A stretch of DNA of 64,000 nt from Bacteroidetes bacterium B1(2017) (lineage in GTDB: Bacteria > Bacteroidota > Bacteroidia > UKL13-3). The notes beneath the pieces were generated by a model that saw nothing but the letters and a program-made list of their open reading frames with translations, did not search any database and was not told where the DNA came from. Made by a program: the position numbers and the translations under genes. The DNA lies in NCBI GenBank assembly GCA_002256395.1, contig NKJG01000003.1, positions 62,001 to 126,000 on the forward strand. Direction: 5' to 3'. This document shows, in pieces, positions 37,884-47,934 of the stretch (its first letter is position 1; every line of letters starts with the position of its first letter).

Positions 37884-39419
37884 CTAGTTTGGTAATTTTT
37901 CGAGTGCGTTTTGAATTCGTTTTATTGTTTCAGCTTTTCCAATTAGTTCAGCAATTTCAAATAAGGGTGGCCCACCAGCAACACCACTTAAAATAACCCT
38001 AAATAATTGCAAAAAGTCTTTCCCCAAAACTTCATTTTTGTTTAAAGCTTCGTTATAAGCAGCTTCAATACTCAAATGGGTAAAGTCGTTCAAGGAGTCA
38101 AAGCCCTGAACCAAATCGTTTAATAAGGTAGGTATTTTATCGGTCCAGCGTTTTTTTATTACACCTTCGTCGTAACTAGTAGGAGCAATAAAAAAGTACT
38201 TGCTATACTCCCAAACTTCTTTGGTAAAGCTAATTTTTTCTTTAATTAAACTGCAGGTTTTTAGAACAAACGCATCCTTAAAATGGGAGTTTATTCCGTT
38301 TTCAACTAAGGCGCTTTGTAAAAATGGAGCTAAGGCCTCATCACTTAATTTACGCACGTATTGTTGGTTAAACCATTTCGCCTTGTTTTGGTCGAACTTG
38401 GCGCCCGATTTACTCACTCTATCCAAAGAAAAGGCTTGAACCAATTCGTCTAAGGTAAATAATTCTTGGCTGGTGCCTGGGTTCCATCCTAAAAGTGCAA
38501 GTAAGTTTACTACTGCTTCTGGCAAATAACCAGCTTGCTTATAGCCGCTAGATAATTCACCACTCGTAGGGTCGATCCAATTCATAGGAAATACAGGAAA
38601 CCCTAATCTATCGCCATCACGTTTGCTTAATTTTCCATTTCCTTCTGGTTTTAATAACAAAGGTAAATGAGCAAATTTAGGCATCACTTCTTCCCATCCA
38701 AAGGCTCTATAAAGTAATACATGTAAAGGAGCAGATGGCAACCATTCTTCGCCCCTAATTACATGAGTAATTTGCATTAAATAATCGTCTACCACATTTG
38801 CTAAATGGTAGGTAGGCATTCCATCACTTTTAAATAAAACTTTATCATCTAATTGGTTGGTATTAAAACTAACCCAACCACGTATTTCATCGCTAAATTT
38901 TACTTCCTCTTTTCTAGGCAATTTAAATCTCACTACATAGGCATCGCCAGCTTCTAGCCTGCGTTTTACTTCGTCTTCGGGCAGGGTAAGTGAGTTTTTC
39001 ATGGTGCCTCTAGTAATGGCATCATATTTTGCATCTACATTACTCGCTTTTAGGCGTTCGCGCATTCCTTCTAGTTCTTCGGCGGTATCAAAAGCATAAT
39101 AGGCGTGGCCAGCTTCAATTAATTGCATGGCATACTGCTTGTACATTGGTTTGCGCTCACTTTGGCGGTAAGGAGCATGTGGTCCATCTCCAAACCCAAT
39201 TCCTTCACTGGCAACAATTCCTAGCCATTTAAGCGATTCAATAATATATTCTTCGGCACCAGGCACATAGCGTGTTTGGTCGGTGTCTTCAATTCTAATT
39301 AAAAAATCGCCACCATGTTTGTGTGCAAACAGGTAATTGTACAAGGCTGTACGCACTCCCCCAATATGTAATGGCCCAGTTGGGCTTGGGGCAAATCTAA
39401 CTCTTACTCTTCTATCCAT
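37884..39419 (-). CDS. gltX: Glutamyl-tRNA synthetase
   Basis: RVRFAPSPTGPLHIGGVRTALYNYLFA (HIGH) and KLSKRDGD (KMSKS-like); start trimmed to MDRRVRVRF. Confidence 0.96.
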   Translation of the reverse strand: MDRRVRVRFAPSPTGPLHIGGVRTALYNYLFAHKHGGDFLIRIEDTDQTRYVPGAEEYIIESLKWLGIVASEGIGFGDGPHAPYRQSERKPMYKQYAMQLIEAGHAYYAFDTAEELEGMRERLKASNVDAKYDAITRGTMKNSLTLPEDEVKRRLEAGDAYVVRFKLPRKEEVKFSDEIRGWVSFNTNQLDDKVLFKSDGMPTYHLANVVDDYLMQITHVIRGEEWLPSAPLHVLLYRAFGWEEVMPKFAHLPLLLKPEGNGKLSKRDGDRLGFPVFPMNWIDPTSGELSSGYKQAGYLPEAVVNLLALLGWNPGTSQELFTLDELVQAFSLDRVSKSGAKFDQNKAKWFNQQYVRKLSDEALAPFLQSALVENGINSHFKDAFVLKTCSLIKEKISFTKEVWEYSKYFFIAPTSYDEGVIKKRWTDKIPTLLNDLVQGFDSLNDFTHLSIEAAYNEALNKNEVLGKDFLQLFRVILSGVAGGPPLFEIAELIGKAETIKRIQNALEKLPN

Positions 39420-39561
39420 AATCAATAGCGGCAAAGATAGAAAGTTAGAGGTTTTTACCTACTATTCCAATGTGTTCTGAACAAAATTTAAAATAAAATT
39501 CAAAAATTTGTCGAACCTGTAGTATTTTGCAGGCCTGTGTTCTAAACATTTCTAGAAGATT

Positions 39562-40128
39562 ATGAGCGACCCAAGATTAAAACCACTATTTGATCATTTG
39601 AAAGAAGCTATGGATCACGCTGTTGACCATGCCGAGAATGAATTTACCAAGATACGCGCCGGAAAGGCTCATCCATCTATGTTAGATGCGGTGAAAGTAG
39701 ATTACTACGGATCTTTGGTGCCAATTAGCCAAGTAGGTAACATTAATACACCCGATGCTCGTTCGATTACCGTGCAGCCTTGGGAAAAAAATGTCCTTCA
39801 AGCAATTGAAAAGGGAATTATCATTGCCAATTTGGGTTTTAACCCAACCAATGATGGTTCTATTATCCGTATTATCTTACCTATGCTTACCGAAGAGCGT
39901 AGAAAAGAGATTGTTAAACGTGTAAAACATGAGGCAGAATTTGCCAAAGTGGCTATACGTAACATTCGCAAAGAGGTTAACGAAGGAATTAAAAAAGCAC
40001 AAAAGGATGGCGTTCCAGAGGATGATGCCAAAGTTGCTGAACAACAAGTTCAGAAAACAACAGATTCTTACATCAAGAAAATTGATGATTTAACTGCTGC
40101 GAAAGAAGCAGATTTAATGCATGTATAA
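39562..40128 (+). CDS. frr: Ribosome recycling factor
   Basis: FTKIRAGKAHPSMLDAVKVDYYGSLVPISQVGNI; KRVKHEAEFAKVAIRNIRKEVN. Confidence 0.96.
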   Translation: MSDPRLKPLFDHLKEAMDHAVDHAENEFTKIRAGKAHPSMLDAVKVDYYGSLVPISQVGNINTPDARSITVQPWEKNVLQAIEKGIIIANLGFNPTNDGSIIRIILPMLTEERRKEIVKRVKHEAEFAKVAIRNIRKEVNEGIKKAQKDGVPEDDAKVAEQQVQKTTDSYIKKIDDLTAAKEADLMHV

Positions 40129-40139
40129 TTCTTAAGTGA

Positions 40140-42161
40140 ATGATACAGCTTTCTGCCAAAGCAAAAAAATGGATAACACTAAGCACGAAAGTGCTTGGTG
40201 TTTTTTTGTTCTTATTAATCCTAGCCTTTTTTAGCCTAAGAGGCTATTTTTTAAATAAGGCAATTCAAAAGGTTCAAACCAAACTTAAAAGCCAATATGC
40301 TACCCAGCTAACTATAAAAGAGGCTGGATTTGCTGGTTTGGCAGGTGTTAGCCTTAAAGGCATTGAACTAATTCCAGATGGAAAAGATACCCTTTTAGTG
40401 GTCAACGATTTTTCGTTAAGCATTAAATTTATGTATGCACTTTTGGGCGATATCCGTGTAAAAAGTATTTCCTTAAACGATGGTTATTTTCAATTAACCA
40501 AAAAGAATGGAGTTAAAAATTTCGACCAATTTTTTAAGAAAAAGGGCGATAGTACTCAAGTTGAAGAAAATGAAACGAAAGCAACTTCCGAGGCAATTAA
40601 CTATGCCGAGGTATTGTATAAATTAATTACCAAGGTTCTTAATAAAGTGCCAAGTGAAGTTGAAATAAAGAACTTTTCAATGAAGGGTTTAGATGAACAA
40701 TTATTTGTTGATTTTAATATCCAACATTTGGCTTTTGATAAGGGTACGGTTAACTCAAATATGTTTGTTAACTCTAACCAAATGACGCAACATTGGCAGT
40801 TGAGCGGTTTAGCCTACCCAAGTGAACGTAAAGCCGATTTGCAATTTGTTCGGGTAGATAGCGGAAGAGTTATGATGCCCTATTTGCCCGAACGCTTTAA
40901 CCTTTTAGCTGGGTTCGGTTCGGCCCGCTTGCAAGTAAATAACATAAGTTTTGAGGATGATGAATTAAAAATAGATGGGTTGGCTAGTATAAAATCATTT
41001 ATGGTTAACCATGCTAAAATCTCTAAAAAAGATGTGGTTATTGATGAGGTAGATTTTAATTATGTCTATAAAATTGGTGCCAATTATTTGTCCTTAGATA
41101 GCAGTTCATCTATAAACTTTAATGGCTTTGTTTTTCATCCGTTTGTGCGGTTCCAAAATGCTCCTGATACCATCTTTCATTTGGTTGTAAAAAGTGAAAA
41201 AACGGAAGCTCAAACCTTTATTAGTGCCTTGCCAGAAGGTTTGTTTTCACACATAAAAGGTATGGAGGCAACCGGCAGTTTTAGCTATCGATTAGATTTT
41301 AAATACAATGAGAATAATCCAAACGATTTAGTATTTGAAAGCGTTTTGGAGAAGGATCAATTTCATATTGCCAAATATGGCGATGCTAATTTGAGTAAAT
41401 TAAATGGCGAGTTTGTTTATGTTCCCATGGAAAATGGGAAACCCATGCGTCCTGTTTTTGTAGGCGAATCAAATCCCTATTATACGCCTATAGATTTAAT
41501 TTCGCCACTCCTTAAAAAGACAGTATTAACTACAGAAGATCCTTCTTTTTATTGGCATAGAGGCTTTGTTACTGAAGCATTCAGGCAATCTATTGTTAAG
41601 AACATACGAACAGGTAAGTTTAAGCGTGGTGCAAGTACCATTAGTATGCAACTTATGAAGAATGTTTTTCTAACTCGTGAGAAAACAATGGCGCGTAAGC
41701 TGGAGGAAATTTTATTGGTTTACATACTTGAAAATAATAATATTAGCAGCAAAGACCGCATGTTTGAGGTGTATTTAAACATTATTGAATGGGGCCCAAA
41801 TGTATATGGAATTGGAGAAGCCTCTCAGTTTTATTTTCAAAAGAAACCTTTAGATTTAACGCTTAGTGAAAGTATGTTTTTGGCAACTATTATTCCAGGT
41901 CCGAAACATTTTATGTGGCGCTTTGGAAAAGATGGTTCGGCCAAACCTTATCTCGAAAAAACGTATCGTTACTTGTCTACTAAAATGATAACGCGAAGTT
42001 TAATTGTTCCAGAAGATACCATTGGATTAACGCATCAGATTCTAATTACAGGAGCTGCCAAACGTTATATTATGAAGAGCGATACCTTGGTGAATGATAC
42101 CTTAGTGGAGCAAGAATTACATCTCATAGAAAACCACGAAGCAACAGGAGATGACGAGTAA
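40140..42161 (+). CDS. Transglycosylase (GT51) domain membrane protein
   Basis: N-terminal TM; LTTEDPSFYWHRGFVTEAFRQSIVKNIRTGKFKRGASTISMQLMKNVFLTREKTMARKLEEILL; EWGPNVYGIGEAS. Confidence 0.9.
   Translation: MIQLSAKAKKWITLSTKVLGVFLFLLILAFFSLRGYFLNKAIQKVQTKLKSQYATQLTIKEAGFAGLAGVSLKGIELIPDGKDTLLVVNDFSLSIKFMYALLGDIRVKSISLNDGYFQLTKKNGVKNFDQFFKKKGDSTQVEENETKATSEAINYAEVLYKLITKVLNKVPSEVEIKNFSMKGLDEQLFVDFNIQHLAFDKGTVNSNMFVNSNQMTQHWQLSGLAYPSERKADLQFVRVDSGRVMMPYLPERFNLLAGFGSARLQVNNISFEDDELKIDGLASIKSFMVNHAKISKKDVVIDEVDFNYVYKIGANYLSLDSSSSINFNGFVFHPFVRFQNAPDTIFHLVVKSEKTEAQTFISALPEGLFSHIKGMEATGSFSYRLDFKYNENNPNDLVFESVLEKDQFHIAKYGDANLSKLNGEFVYVPMENGKPMRPVFVGESNPYYTPIDLISPLLKKTVLTTEDPSFYWHRGFVTEAFRQSIVKNIRTGKFKRGASTISMQLMKNVFLTREKTMARKLEEILLVYILENNNISSKDRMFEVYLNIIEWGPNVYGIGEASQFYFQKKPLDLTLSESMFLATIIPGPKHFMWRFGKDGSAKPYLEKTYRYLSTKMITRSLIVPEDTIGLTHQILITGAAKRYIMKSDTLVNDTLVEQELHLIENHEATGDDE
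40175..40208 (+). terminator. Intrinsic-terminator-like hairpin inside the transglycosylase ORF
   Basis: AACACTAAGCAC-GAAA-GTGCTTGGTGTT-TTTTTG: 12-bp stem (one T-G wobble), GNRA loop, T tract; begins 35 nt after the ORF start. Confidence 0.75.
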
Positions 42162-43440
42162 GAAGACACTACTTTACGCTGCATTTTTACTTGAAATGTG
42201 CTTATTGTTCTTCTTTAGAAATAAGTTGGGATTTGTAATCAGCCCAATTTTGATGAGTGTTGCAGGATTTACCCTGGCCATTTTTCCTTATTTTTTATTT
42301 AAAAGTGGAGGCATTAAATCTGTTTCAACTATCCGTGTTCCTAAGCTTCCTGCTTCTTATACTGCAAAAAATGTGTATTGGGTTCAAGGTGGCTTACTTA
42401 TATTATTTTGGATTTGGGCATTTGTTTTATTTAAGAAGTACCCAATAGATATTGCACATAGTGATATCCTTCCATTTATAAACGATATTTTACTTAAACG
42501 ATTTATGAATGGCGAGCAAGTTTATGCCTTAGTAAATGGGTTTAATAATTACCCAAATGCCTTCACTCCAAATTATTTCCCTTTTCATTGGCTTCCTTTT
42601 TCAATTGCCTATTTGTTCAAATTGGATCTGCGAGTTACGGTTTTGTTTTTCTTTAGTTTGTCGTCGTGGTATTATGTGAAATGTAATTTAAAGAATGCTC
42701 CAGTTGGTTTGGTAACCCTGTTTTTATTGCAGTTGCCTTTGCTTATTGCGTTAAGCATTTTGGCTAAGCAGGGTGCCGATTTCGCTGCCAATATTGAAGT
42801 GCTAATTATGGCATATTATTTATTTTTGGCCTCTAGTGTTTTTAAAGAATCATCTGCAGTGAAAGCTTTTGGTTTGGTGTTTCCCTTTCTTTCGAGGTAT
42901 GCATTTTTGTTTTGGTTGCCAGCTTATTTTTATGCCCTCATGCGCAAAAAATTTACCTCAGCATTCTATACAGGTTTGATTTTTGGCGCGTTAGTTCTTG
43001 CCCTTTTTGTTATTCCTTTTGTTAGAACTAATCCCGAAATTTTAAAACAATCGGGTGATATTTATATTGATGGTGCGATGGGCGAATGGAAGGGTCAATC
43101 GTGGCAGGCGCCAGGAGATAAGCCATTTCAGTTGTTTCAAGGAATGGGTTTTGCGAGTTGGTTTTATACATGGGGCACAGGTACCCTGCGCGAAAATATT
43201 ATTACCTTAAAAAGTATACTTATGTATGCCTGTTTGTTAAGTGCATTGCTACCCTTGTTAGTTTATAAAAAGGCCTCCAAATACCTGTCAACAAGTTGGT
43301 TCAGCTTACTTTCTTTAAAGTTTTGCCTAACCATTTTTTATGCCTTTATAATGGTACCTTATTTATATTTATTTTGGGTGCCTATGGTTGTTAGTGCCGT
43401 TATTTTAATGAAGGCACATTTAGAAGAAGAATTGGCTTAA
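42151..43440 (+). CDS. Integral membrane protein, possibly GT87/mannosyltransferase-like
   Basis: 429 aa, about 10 predicted TM segments; overlaps preceding ORF; family assignment weak. Confidence 0.6.
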   Translation: MTSKKTLLYAAFLLEMCLLFFFRNKLGFVISPILMSVAGFTLAIFPYFLFKSGGIKSVSTIRVPKLPASYTAKNVYWVQGGLLILFWIWAFVLFKKYPIDIAHSDILPFINDILLKRFMNGEQVYALVNGFNNYPNAFTPNYFPFHWLPFSIAYLFKLDLRVTVLFFFSLSSWYYVKCNLKNAPVGLVTLFLLQLPLLIALSILAKQGADFAANIEVLIMAYYLFLASSVFKESSAVKAFGLVFPFLSRYAFLFWLPAYFYALMRKKFTSAFYTGLIFGALVLALFVIPFVRTNPEILKQSGDIYIDGAMGEWKGQSWQAPGDKPFQLFQGMGFASWFYTWGTGTLRENIITLKSILMYACLLSALLPLLVYKKASKYLSTSWFSLLSLKFCLTIFYAFIMVPYLYLFWVPMVVSAVILMKAHLEEELA

Positions 43441-43442
43441 AC

Positions 43443-44153
43443 TTAGCTGGCTTCTATAAACAACGACTGGCTTACGTTTCTTAAAACAGGTATTTTTTCA
43501 ACTACATCACCAATCACGATGGAAGGTTTTACCAGTGCTTCTGGAATGCCTGGAAGTAAGAAATCGCGATAGCTTACATTGATTTTAGTAAATCCAGCTG
43601 TTCTCAATTTATCTTCAATAAACTTCTTAGAGAAAGCCATTTCATCTGGCTCTAAACTTGCTTTTTTGCGAAGCGATGGATAGGTGAAAATTAAATAGAT
43701 ATATGGGTTACTTAAGTTTGGTTCCCAAAAAATAATTTTGCCCGTTGGTGTCAATAATTTTTTAAGATTTATTAAAGCTGCATCTAGATTATAATACAAA
43801 TGATGCAAAATTCCGTTGCCCACTAGGTAATCGAATTTACGGCCCGTAAACGAATCAATTTCATTAAAATTCAGCACTTCAAAGCTCAATTTTGGATGAA
43901 TAAATTGTTGGGTAGCGCCTTCAATAAATGGCACACATAAATCTGTTCCTAACACATTTTTATTGGTTTTTTGAGCCAACATAAACGATACTTCACCCGT
44001 ACCACAACCAATTTCTAAAACGCTTTCATTTTCATTTTTTGTCATGCATTCAATTAATGCATCACAACGTCTTTCGTATCTTATGCGAGTGCTTGGAGTA
44101 TCGGCCCAGCCTTGATTGTAGCCTCTGTCGTCTTTTATATTATTATCGTGCAT
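43443..44153 (-). CDS. Class I SAM-dependent methyltransferase
   Basis: SVLEIGCGTGEVSFMLAQ (motif I), FDYLVGNGILHHLYYNLDAALINLKKLLTPTGKIIFWEPN. Confidence 0.9.
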   Translation of the reverse strand: MHDNNIKDDRGYNQGWADTPSTRIRYERRCDALIECMTKNENESVLEIGCGTGEVSFMLAQKTNKNVLGTDLCVPFIEGATQQFIHPKLSFEVLNFNEIDSFTGRKFDYLVGNGILHHLYYNLDAALINLKKLLTPTGKIIFWEPNLSNPYIYLIFTYPSLRKKASLEPDEMAFSKKFIEDKLRTAGFTKINVSYRDFLLPGIPEALVKPSIVIGDVVEKIPVLRNVSQSLFIEAS

Positions 44154-44161
44154 GGTTTGTA

Positions 44162-46090
44162 TTAGTAAACTTTTCTATGAATATTTCTACGAATAAATTT
44201 AGGTCGGCGTTTTGTTTCTTCTAATATCTTAGCTTGATACTCGCCCAGAATGGAAATGCCCAACATTTGTATTCCACCAAAAAATAGAATCAAAACAATT
44301 ATAGTGGTAATGCCGTGCGGGTTTCCAGGAAAAACAAAGTAGAAAATTATTTGTAAAACAATGGCTAAGAAAGAGAGTAAGGTTAATGTCCAACCAAGGT
44401 ATGTAAGTAACTCGAGTGGCACAAAACTAAAGCTAAAAATTGCCTTACGAGCCCACGCAATATTCTTACGCATATTGTTTGTTGTAACCCCAAACATTCG
44501 CTCAGGCCTAATATAATCAATTCCTGTTTGTTTAAAACCTACCCATGCGCGCAAACCTCTTAAGAATTGGTCGGTTTCAGGCATCTTAACAAGCTCATTC
44601 ACCACTTTTCTATCCATTAAGGCAAAGTCGCCCGCATCAAGAGGAATGGGTACATAACTCACCTTTCTAAACAAACGGTAAAATAATTTATAGAAACTTA
44701 CCAAAGTTTGATTGCCTTCTCGTTTCACCCTTCTGCCATAAATTACATCAAAGCCTTTAAGGTATTCGGCATAAAATTGTTCTATCAATTCAGGTGGATC
44801 TTGTAAATCGCCATCCAATAAAATTACACCATCTCCTGTTGAAATTTCCATACCAGAAAGGAAGGCACTTTGCGAACCAAAATTTCGAGAATGTTCAATT
44901 CCAATGACATGATCATCTTTATTTACAATTTCTTGTAATACCTCTTGTGTATTGTCTGGCGAGCAATCGTTAACAAAAATTATTTCGTAATCAACACTAA
45001 TCTTTTTGAAGGTTGCAGTAAGCCTTTCATACATGTATGGAATAGCCTGTGCATCTTTATAGCAGGCAATTACAGCGCTAAGTTTGTGCTTAATTTTATC
45101 TTGAACCAATTTCTTTTCATACAAGGGGCGAGCATAATTTTTTTGCCAATCCCAGGTGGTTTTAAGTCCTTGCTCCAAACTTATTTCACATTCCCAATCG
45201 AGTAATTGTTTGGCCAAATTTGCGTTGCCATACCATTCCTTTAAATCCCATTTTCTATTAGGCATATCGCCCCAATGAGGCTCTTGAGTAATGCCAAAAA
45301 TGCTTTTAATAGTAGCCGCAATATCTCTAATAGTAGTTTTTTTATTGCTGGCAATGTTTAATGATTTTCCTCTTACCTGTTGGATTTTATTTGCAGACAA
45401 AAGTGTAGCTAAAACAGCCTCATCAATATAAACAAAATCACGCGAAATGTCGGGCTGAACCAAAGGAGGAAACTCTCCTTGCATACCGGCATCAATAAGT
45501 TTTGGGATTAATCTATCAGGCTCTTCGTAGGGTCCATAAATAGAGTAATAGCGCAAATTACAAACAGGCATTTCTTTTAAGATGCCATAATATTTTACCA
45601 TATGTGCAGCACCCACTTTTGTAACAGCATAATGTGAGTTAGGTAAAAGAGGGGCGTCTTCTAGAGGTGCAGCAGCGTTTAATCCATATTCCGATGAACT
45701 TCCGGCATGAACATACGCATGTAAAGAATATTTTGAGCTTATTTCTAAAATGTTTAAAAAGCCAATCACATTGGTTTCATAAATAAGCGATACATTTTCT
45801 TGTTTACTGTAGGCTCCATAAGCAACCAAATCAAATATTGTTTTGAAAGGTATTTCTTCAAACAATTGTTCTACCTGGTCTTTTTTTGTGATGTTGCAAT
45901 GGATAATATTCGAATGCGAAATATCGTCGAGACGCCAAGGAACAAAGGGTTTGCTGGTTACAGCATATACATCTTTTCTATACTTTAATATGGTTCTAAA
46001 AAGGTTTGCTCCAATAAATCCACCAGCTCCAAAAACTACAATTGGCCCATGCAACGCAAGAACTTCGGCTTTTAATTTTTCTTCTATCAT
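44162..46090 (-). CDS. NAD-dependent epimerase (SDR) fused to DPM1/ArnC-like family 2 glycosyltransferase
   Basis: N-term FGAGGFIGANLFR, YAVTKVGA (YxxxK), C-term [30 protein letters not shown] and two C-terminal TM segments. Confidence 0.92.
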   Translation of the reverse strand: MIEEKLKAEVLALHGPIVVFGAGGFIGANLFRTILKYRKDVYAVTSKPFVPWRLDDISHSNIIHCNITKKDQVEQLFEEIPFKTIFDLVAYGAYSKQENVSLIYETNVIGFLNILEISSKYSLHAYVHAGSSSEYGLNAAAPLEDAPLLPNSHYAVTKVGAAHMVKYYGILKEMPVCNLRYYSIYGPYEEPDRLIPKLIDAGMQGEFPPLVQPDISRDFVYIDEAVLATLLSANKIQQVRGKSLNIASNKKTTIRDIAATIKSIFGITQEPHWGDMPNRKWDLKEWYGNANLAKQLLDWECEISLEQGLKTTWDWQKNYARPLYEKKLVQDKIKHKLSAVIACYKDAQAIPYMYERLTATFKKISVDYEIIFVNDCSPDNTQEVLQEIVNKDDHVIGIEHSRNFGSQSAFLSGMEISTGDGVILLDGDLQDPPELIEQFYAEYLKGFDVIYGRRVKREGNQTLVSFYKLFYRLFRKVSYVPIPLDAGDFALMDRKVVNELVKMPETDQFLRGLRAWVGFKQTGIDYIRPERMFGVTTNNMRKNIAWARKAIFSFSFVPLELLTYLGWTLTLLSFLAIVLQIIFYFVFPGNPHGITTIIVLILFFGGIQMLGISILGEYQAKILEETKRRPKFIRRNIHRKVY

Positions 46091-46099
46091 AGGTTTGGC

Positions 46100-47014
46100 T
46101 TATAGGTTTTGAAATTGTTCAAGTGCGTTTAGCAGCGCTTGGCCCCCTAATTTATTTTCTTCTTGATGCCACTTTTGATCTCCATAATTTCCACTTGGAT
46201 AACCATTGGCTACAAGCGATTCCCATTTCAATTGATCTTTGTTGATGGCTGTATTTTTTAGTATTTCAAGTGAAACTAACTCTCCAATACCCCCGGCTTT
46301 AAAATGTTCTTCTATGGTTATTACTTTTTTGTTGTGGTTAATATCAGCTACTAATTGGCTAGGTAAATCAATAATTGGAATTTTACCAATGGCCCAAATA
46401 GAAAGGTCTAAATTATGCTTTTGGTTCAGGGCAACTACATTTAAAATAACTGGCCCAGCTCCAATTACACAGCCTTTACTTCCCTTACTTAATTGTCTAA
46501 AAGTGTCAAAAGCACCTACGTTCTCTGGTCTGTTTTCACTGTTATTTAATCGTAAATAGTTTGGTTTTGGGTCGAGCGCCATTTGCGCAACTGCTTCTTC
46601 CACATCTGTATTGTAGGTAGGTAAATAGATTTGCATGTTTTGAACCGAGCGCATTAAGGCAATATCTTCTAGGCAATGGTGTGTTGATCCCATTATGCCA
46701 TATCCATATCCGCCGCCATTACCCACAATTTTTACGGGTAAATTATGCATGCCCATTTCGTTTCTAATTTGCTCAAAAGGGCGATTAATAACAAAAGGAG
46801 CAATGGAATACACAAAGGGCAAATTCCCATCCTGCGCTAAGGAAGCGGCAACGCTAATCATGTTTTGCTCAGAGATGCCCATATTTACAAAGCGTTCACC
46901 CATTTTTGCCTGTAAATCTTCAAAAGCCATAAAACCCAAATCGCCTGTTAAGAAAACAAACTTAGGGTTGGTATCGGCCAAGTTTAAAAGTGCTATTGAT
47001 ACTTCTTTTCTCAT
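46100..47014 (-). CDS. Transketolase C-terminal subunit
   Basis: FLTGDLGFMAFEDLQAKMGERFVNMGISEQNMISVAASLAQDG; transketolase pyrimidine-binding and C-terminal domains. Confidence 0.92.
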   Translation of the reverse strand: MRKEVSIALLNLADTNPKFVFLTGDLGFMAFEDLQAKMGERFVNMGISEQNMISVAASLAQDGNLPFVYSIAPFVINRPFEQIRNEMGMHNLPVKIVGNGGGYGYGIMGSTHHCLEDIALMRSVQNMQIYLPTYNTDVEEAVAQMALDPKPNYLRLNNSENRPENVGAFDTFRQLSKGSKGCVIGAGPVILNVVALNQKHNLDLSIWAIGKIPIIDLPSQLVADINHNKKVITIEEHFKAGGIGELVSLEILKNTAINKDQLKWESLVANGYPSGNYGDQKWHQEENKLGGQALLNALEQFQNL

Positions 47015-47017
47015 ACA

Positions 47018-47809
47018 TTAATTACTTAAACTGGCTTCAAATAAGGTGTAATCGGCATCGTTCATAGGAAGGTAATGGCAACCTAATTTGCCTTCCATAT
47101 TGGTCCAACCATTGCCTTTAAGCGTATTTGCAATAATGGCAATTGGTTTTTGTGTGTTAAGTAGTGTTGTTTTTAATGCCATTAATTCTGCCACGTTATG
47201 TCCATTTACCTGCACTACTTCAAAGCCAAAACTCATTAGTTTTTGATCCAAAGGCTCTAATTGCATTACCTCTTCGGTGCTGCCAAATCCTTGTAGTCGG
47301 TTTCTATCAATAAGCCAAATTACATTTGTGAGCTGTTGTTGTTGGATAAATAAGGCTGCTTCCCAGGTGCTTCCTTCATTTAATTCGCCATCAGAAGTAA
47401 TACAAAAAGTTTTACGCTTGCTCTTCGCTAATTTAGATGAAAAGCCAAAACCTGCCGCAATGGATAATCCATGGCCTAAACTCCCTGTAGCAAAAGGTAT
47501 GGAAGGGTATTTGTTTACAGGTGGGTGGGCAGGTAGGGTGGTATTGTTTTTATAAAAAGTAGCAATTTGTTCTTCACTAATTTCGCCAAACTCTGCTAAA
47601 ACGCTGTATAGGCTAGCAGCAGCATGACCTTTTGAAAGCACCAATTTGTCTTCGGCTTCCATATAAAAAAACTTGCTTAGTGTTAAAAGTTCGGTGCATG
47701 AAAGGCTTGAACCAATATGACCTGCGTTGGCCGTATGGTACATCTTTAAAAACCTGCGCTTTATGCTTTTAATTTTAATTTGTAAGCTTTCTTCTGTTTC
47801 ACTTGTCAT
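47018..47809 (-). CDS. Transketolase N-terminal (TPP-binding) subunit
   Basis: GHIGSSLSCTELLT, VLSKGHAAASLYSVLAEFG, ITSDGELNEGSTWEAALF, NRLQGFGSTE; start trimmed to MTSETEE. Confidence 0.92.
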   Translation of the reverse strand: MTSETEESLQIKIKSIKRRFLKMYHTANAGHIGSSLSCTELLTLSKFFYMEAEDKLVLSKGHAAASLYSVLAEFGEISEEQIATFYKNNTTLPAHPPVNKYPSIPFATGSLGHGLSIAAGFGFSSKLAKSKRKTFCITSDGELNEGSTWEAALFIQQQQLTNVIWLIDRNRLQGFGSTEEVMQLEPLDQKLMSFGFEVVQVNGHNVAELMALKTTLLNTQKPIAIIANTLKGNGWTNMEGKLGCHYLPMNDADYTLFEASLSN

Positions 47810-47934
47810 GGGTAAAAAACAAATTAATGGGTACACTATAAGTTGCGAAAGCTACTATTTTACTGCCAATTGAACAAATAAGTACTTGCTAGCTTGATTA
47901 TTAGTTTTATCTAAACTCTGATTTGCCTAATTGA

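Noticed and set aside
46239-47555. Plus-strand ORFs 46239-46559, 46695-47021 and 47277-47555
   Set aside because: Antisense to the two transketolase halves, whose conserved motifs fix the true frame.
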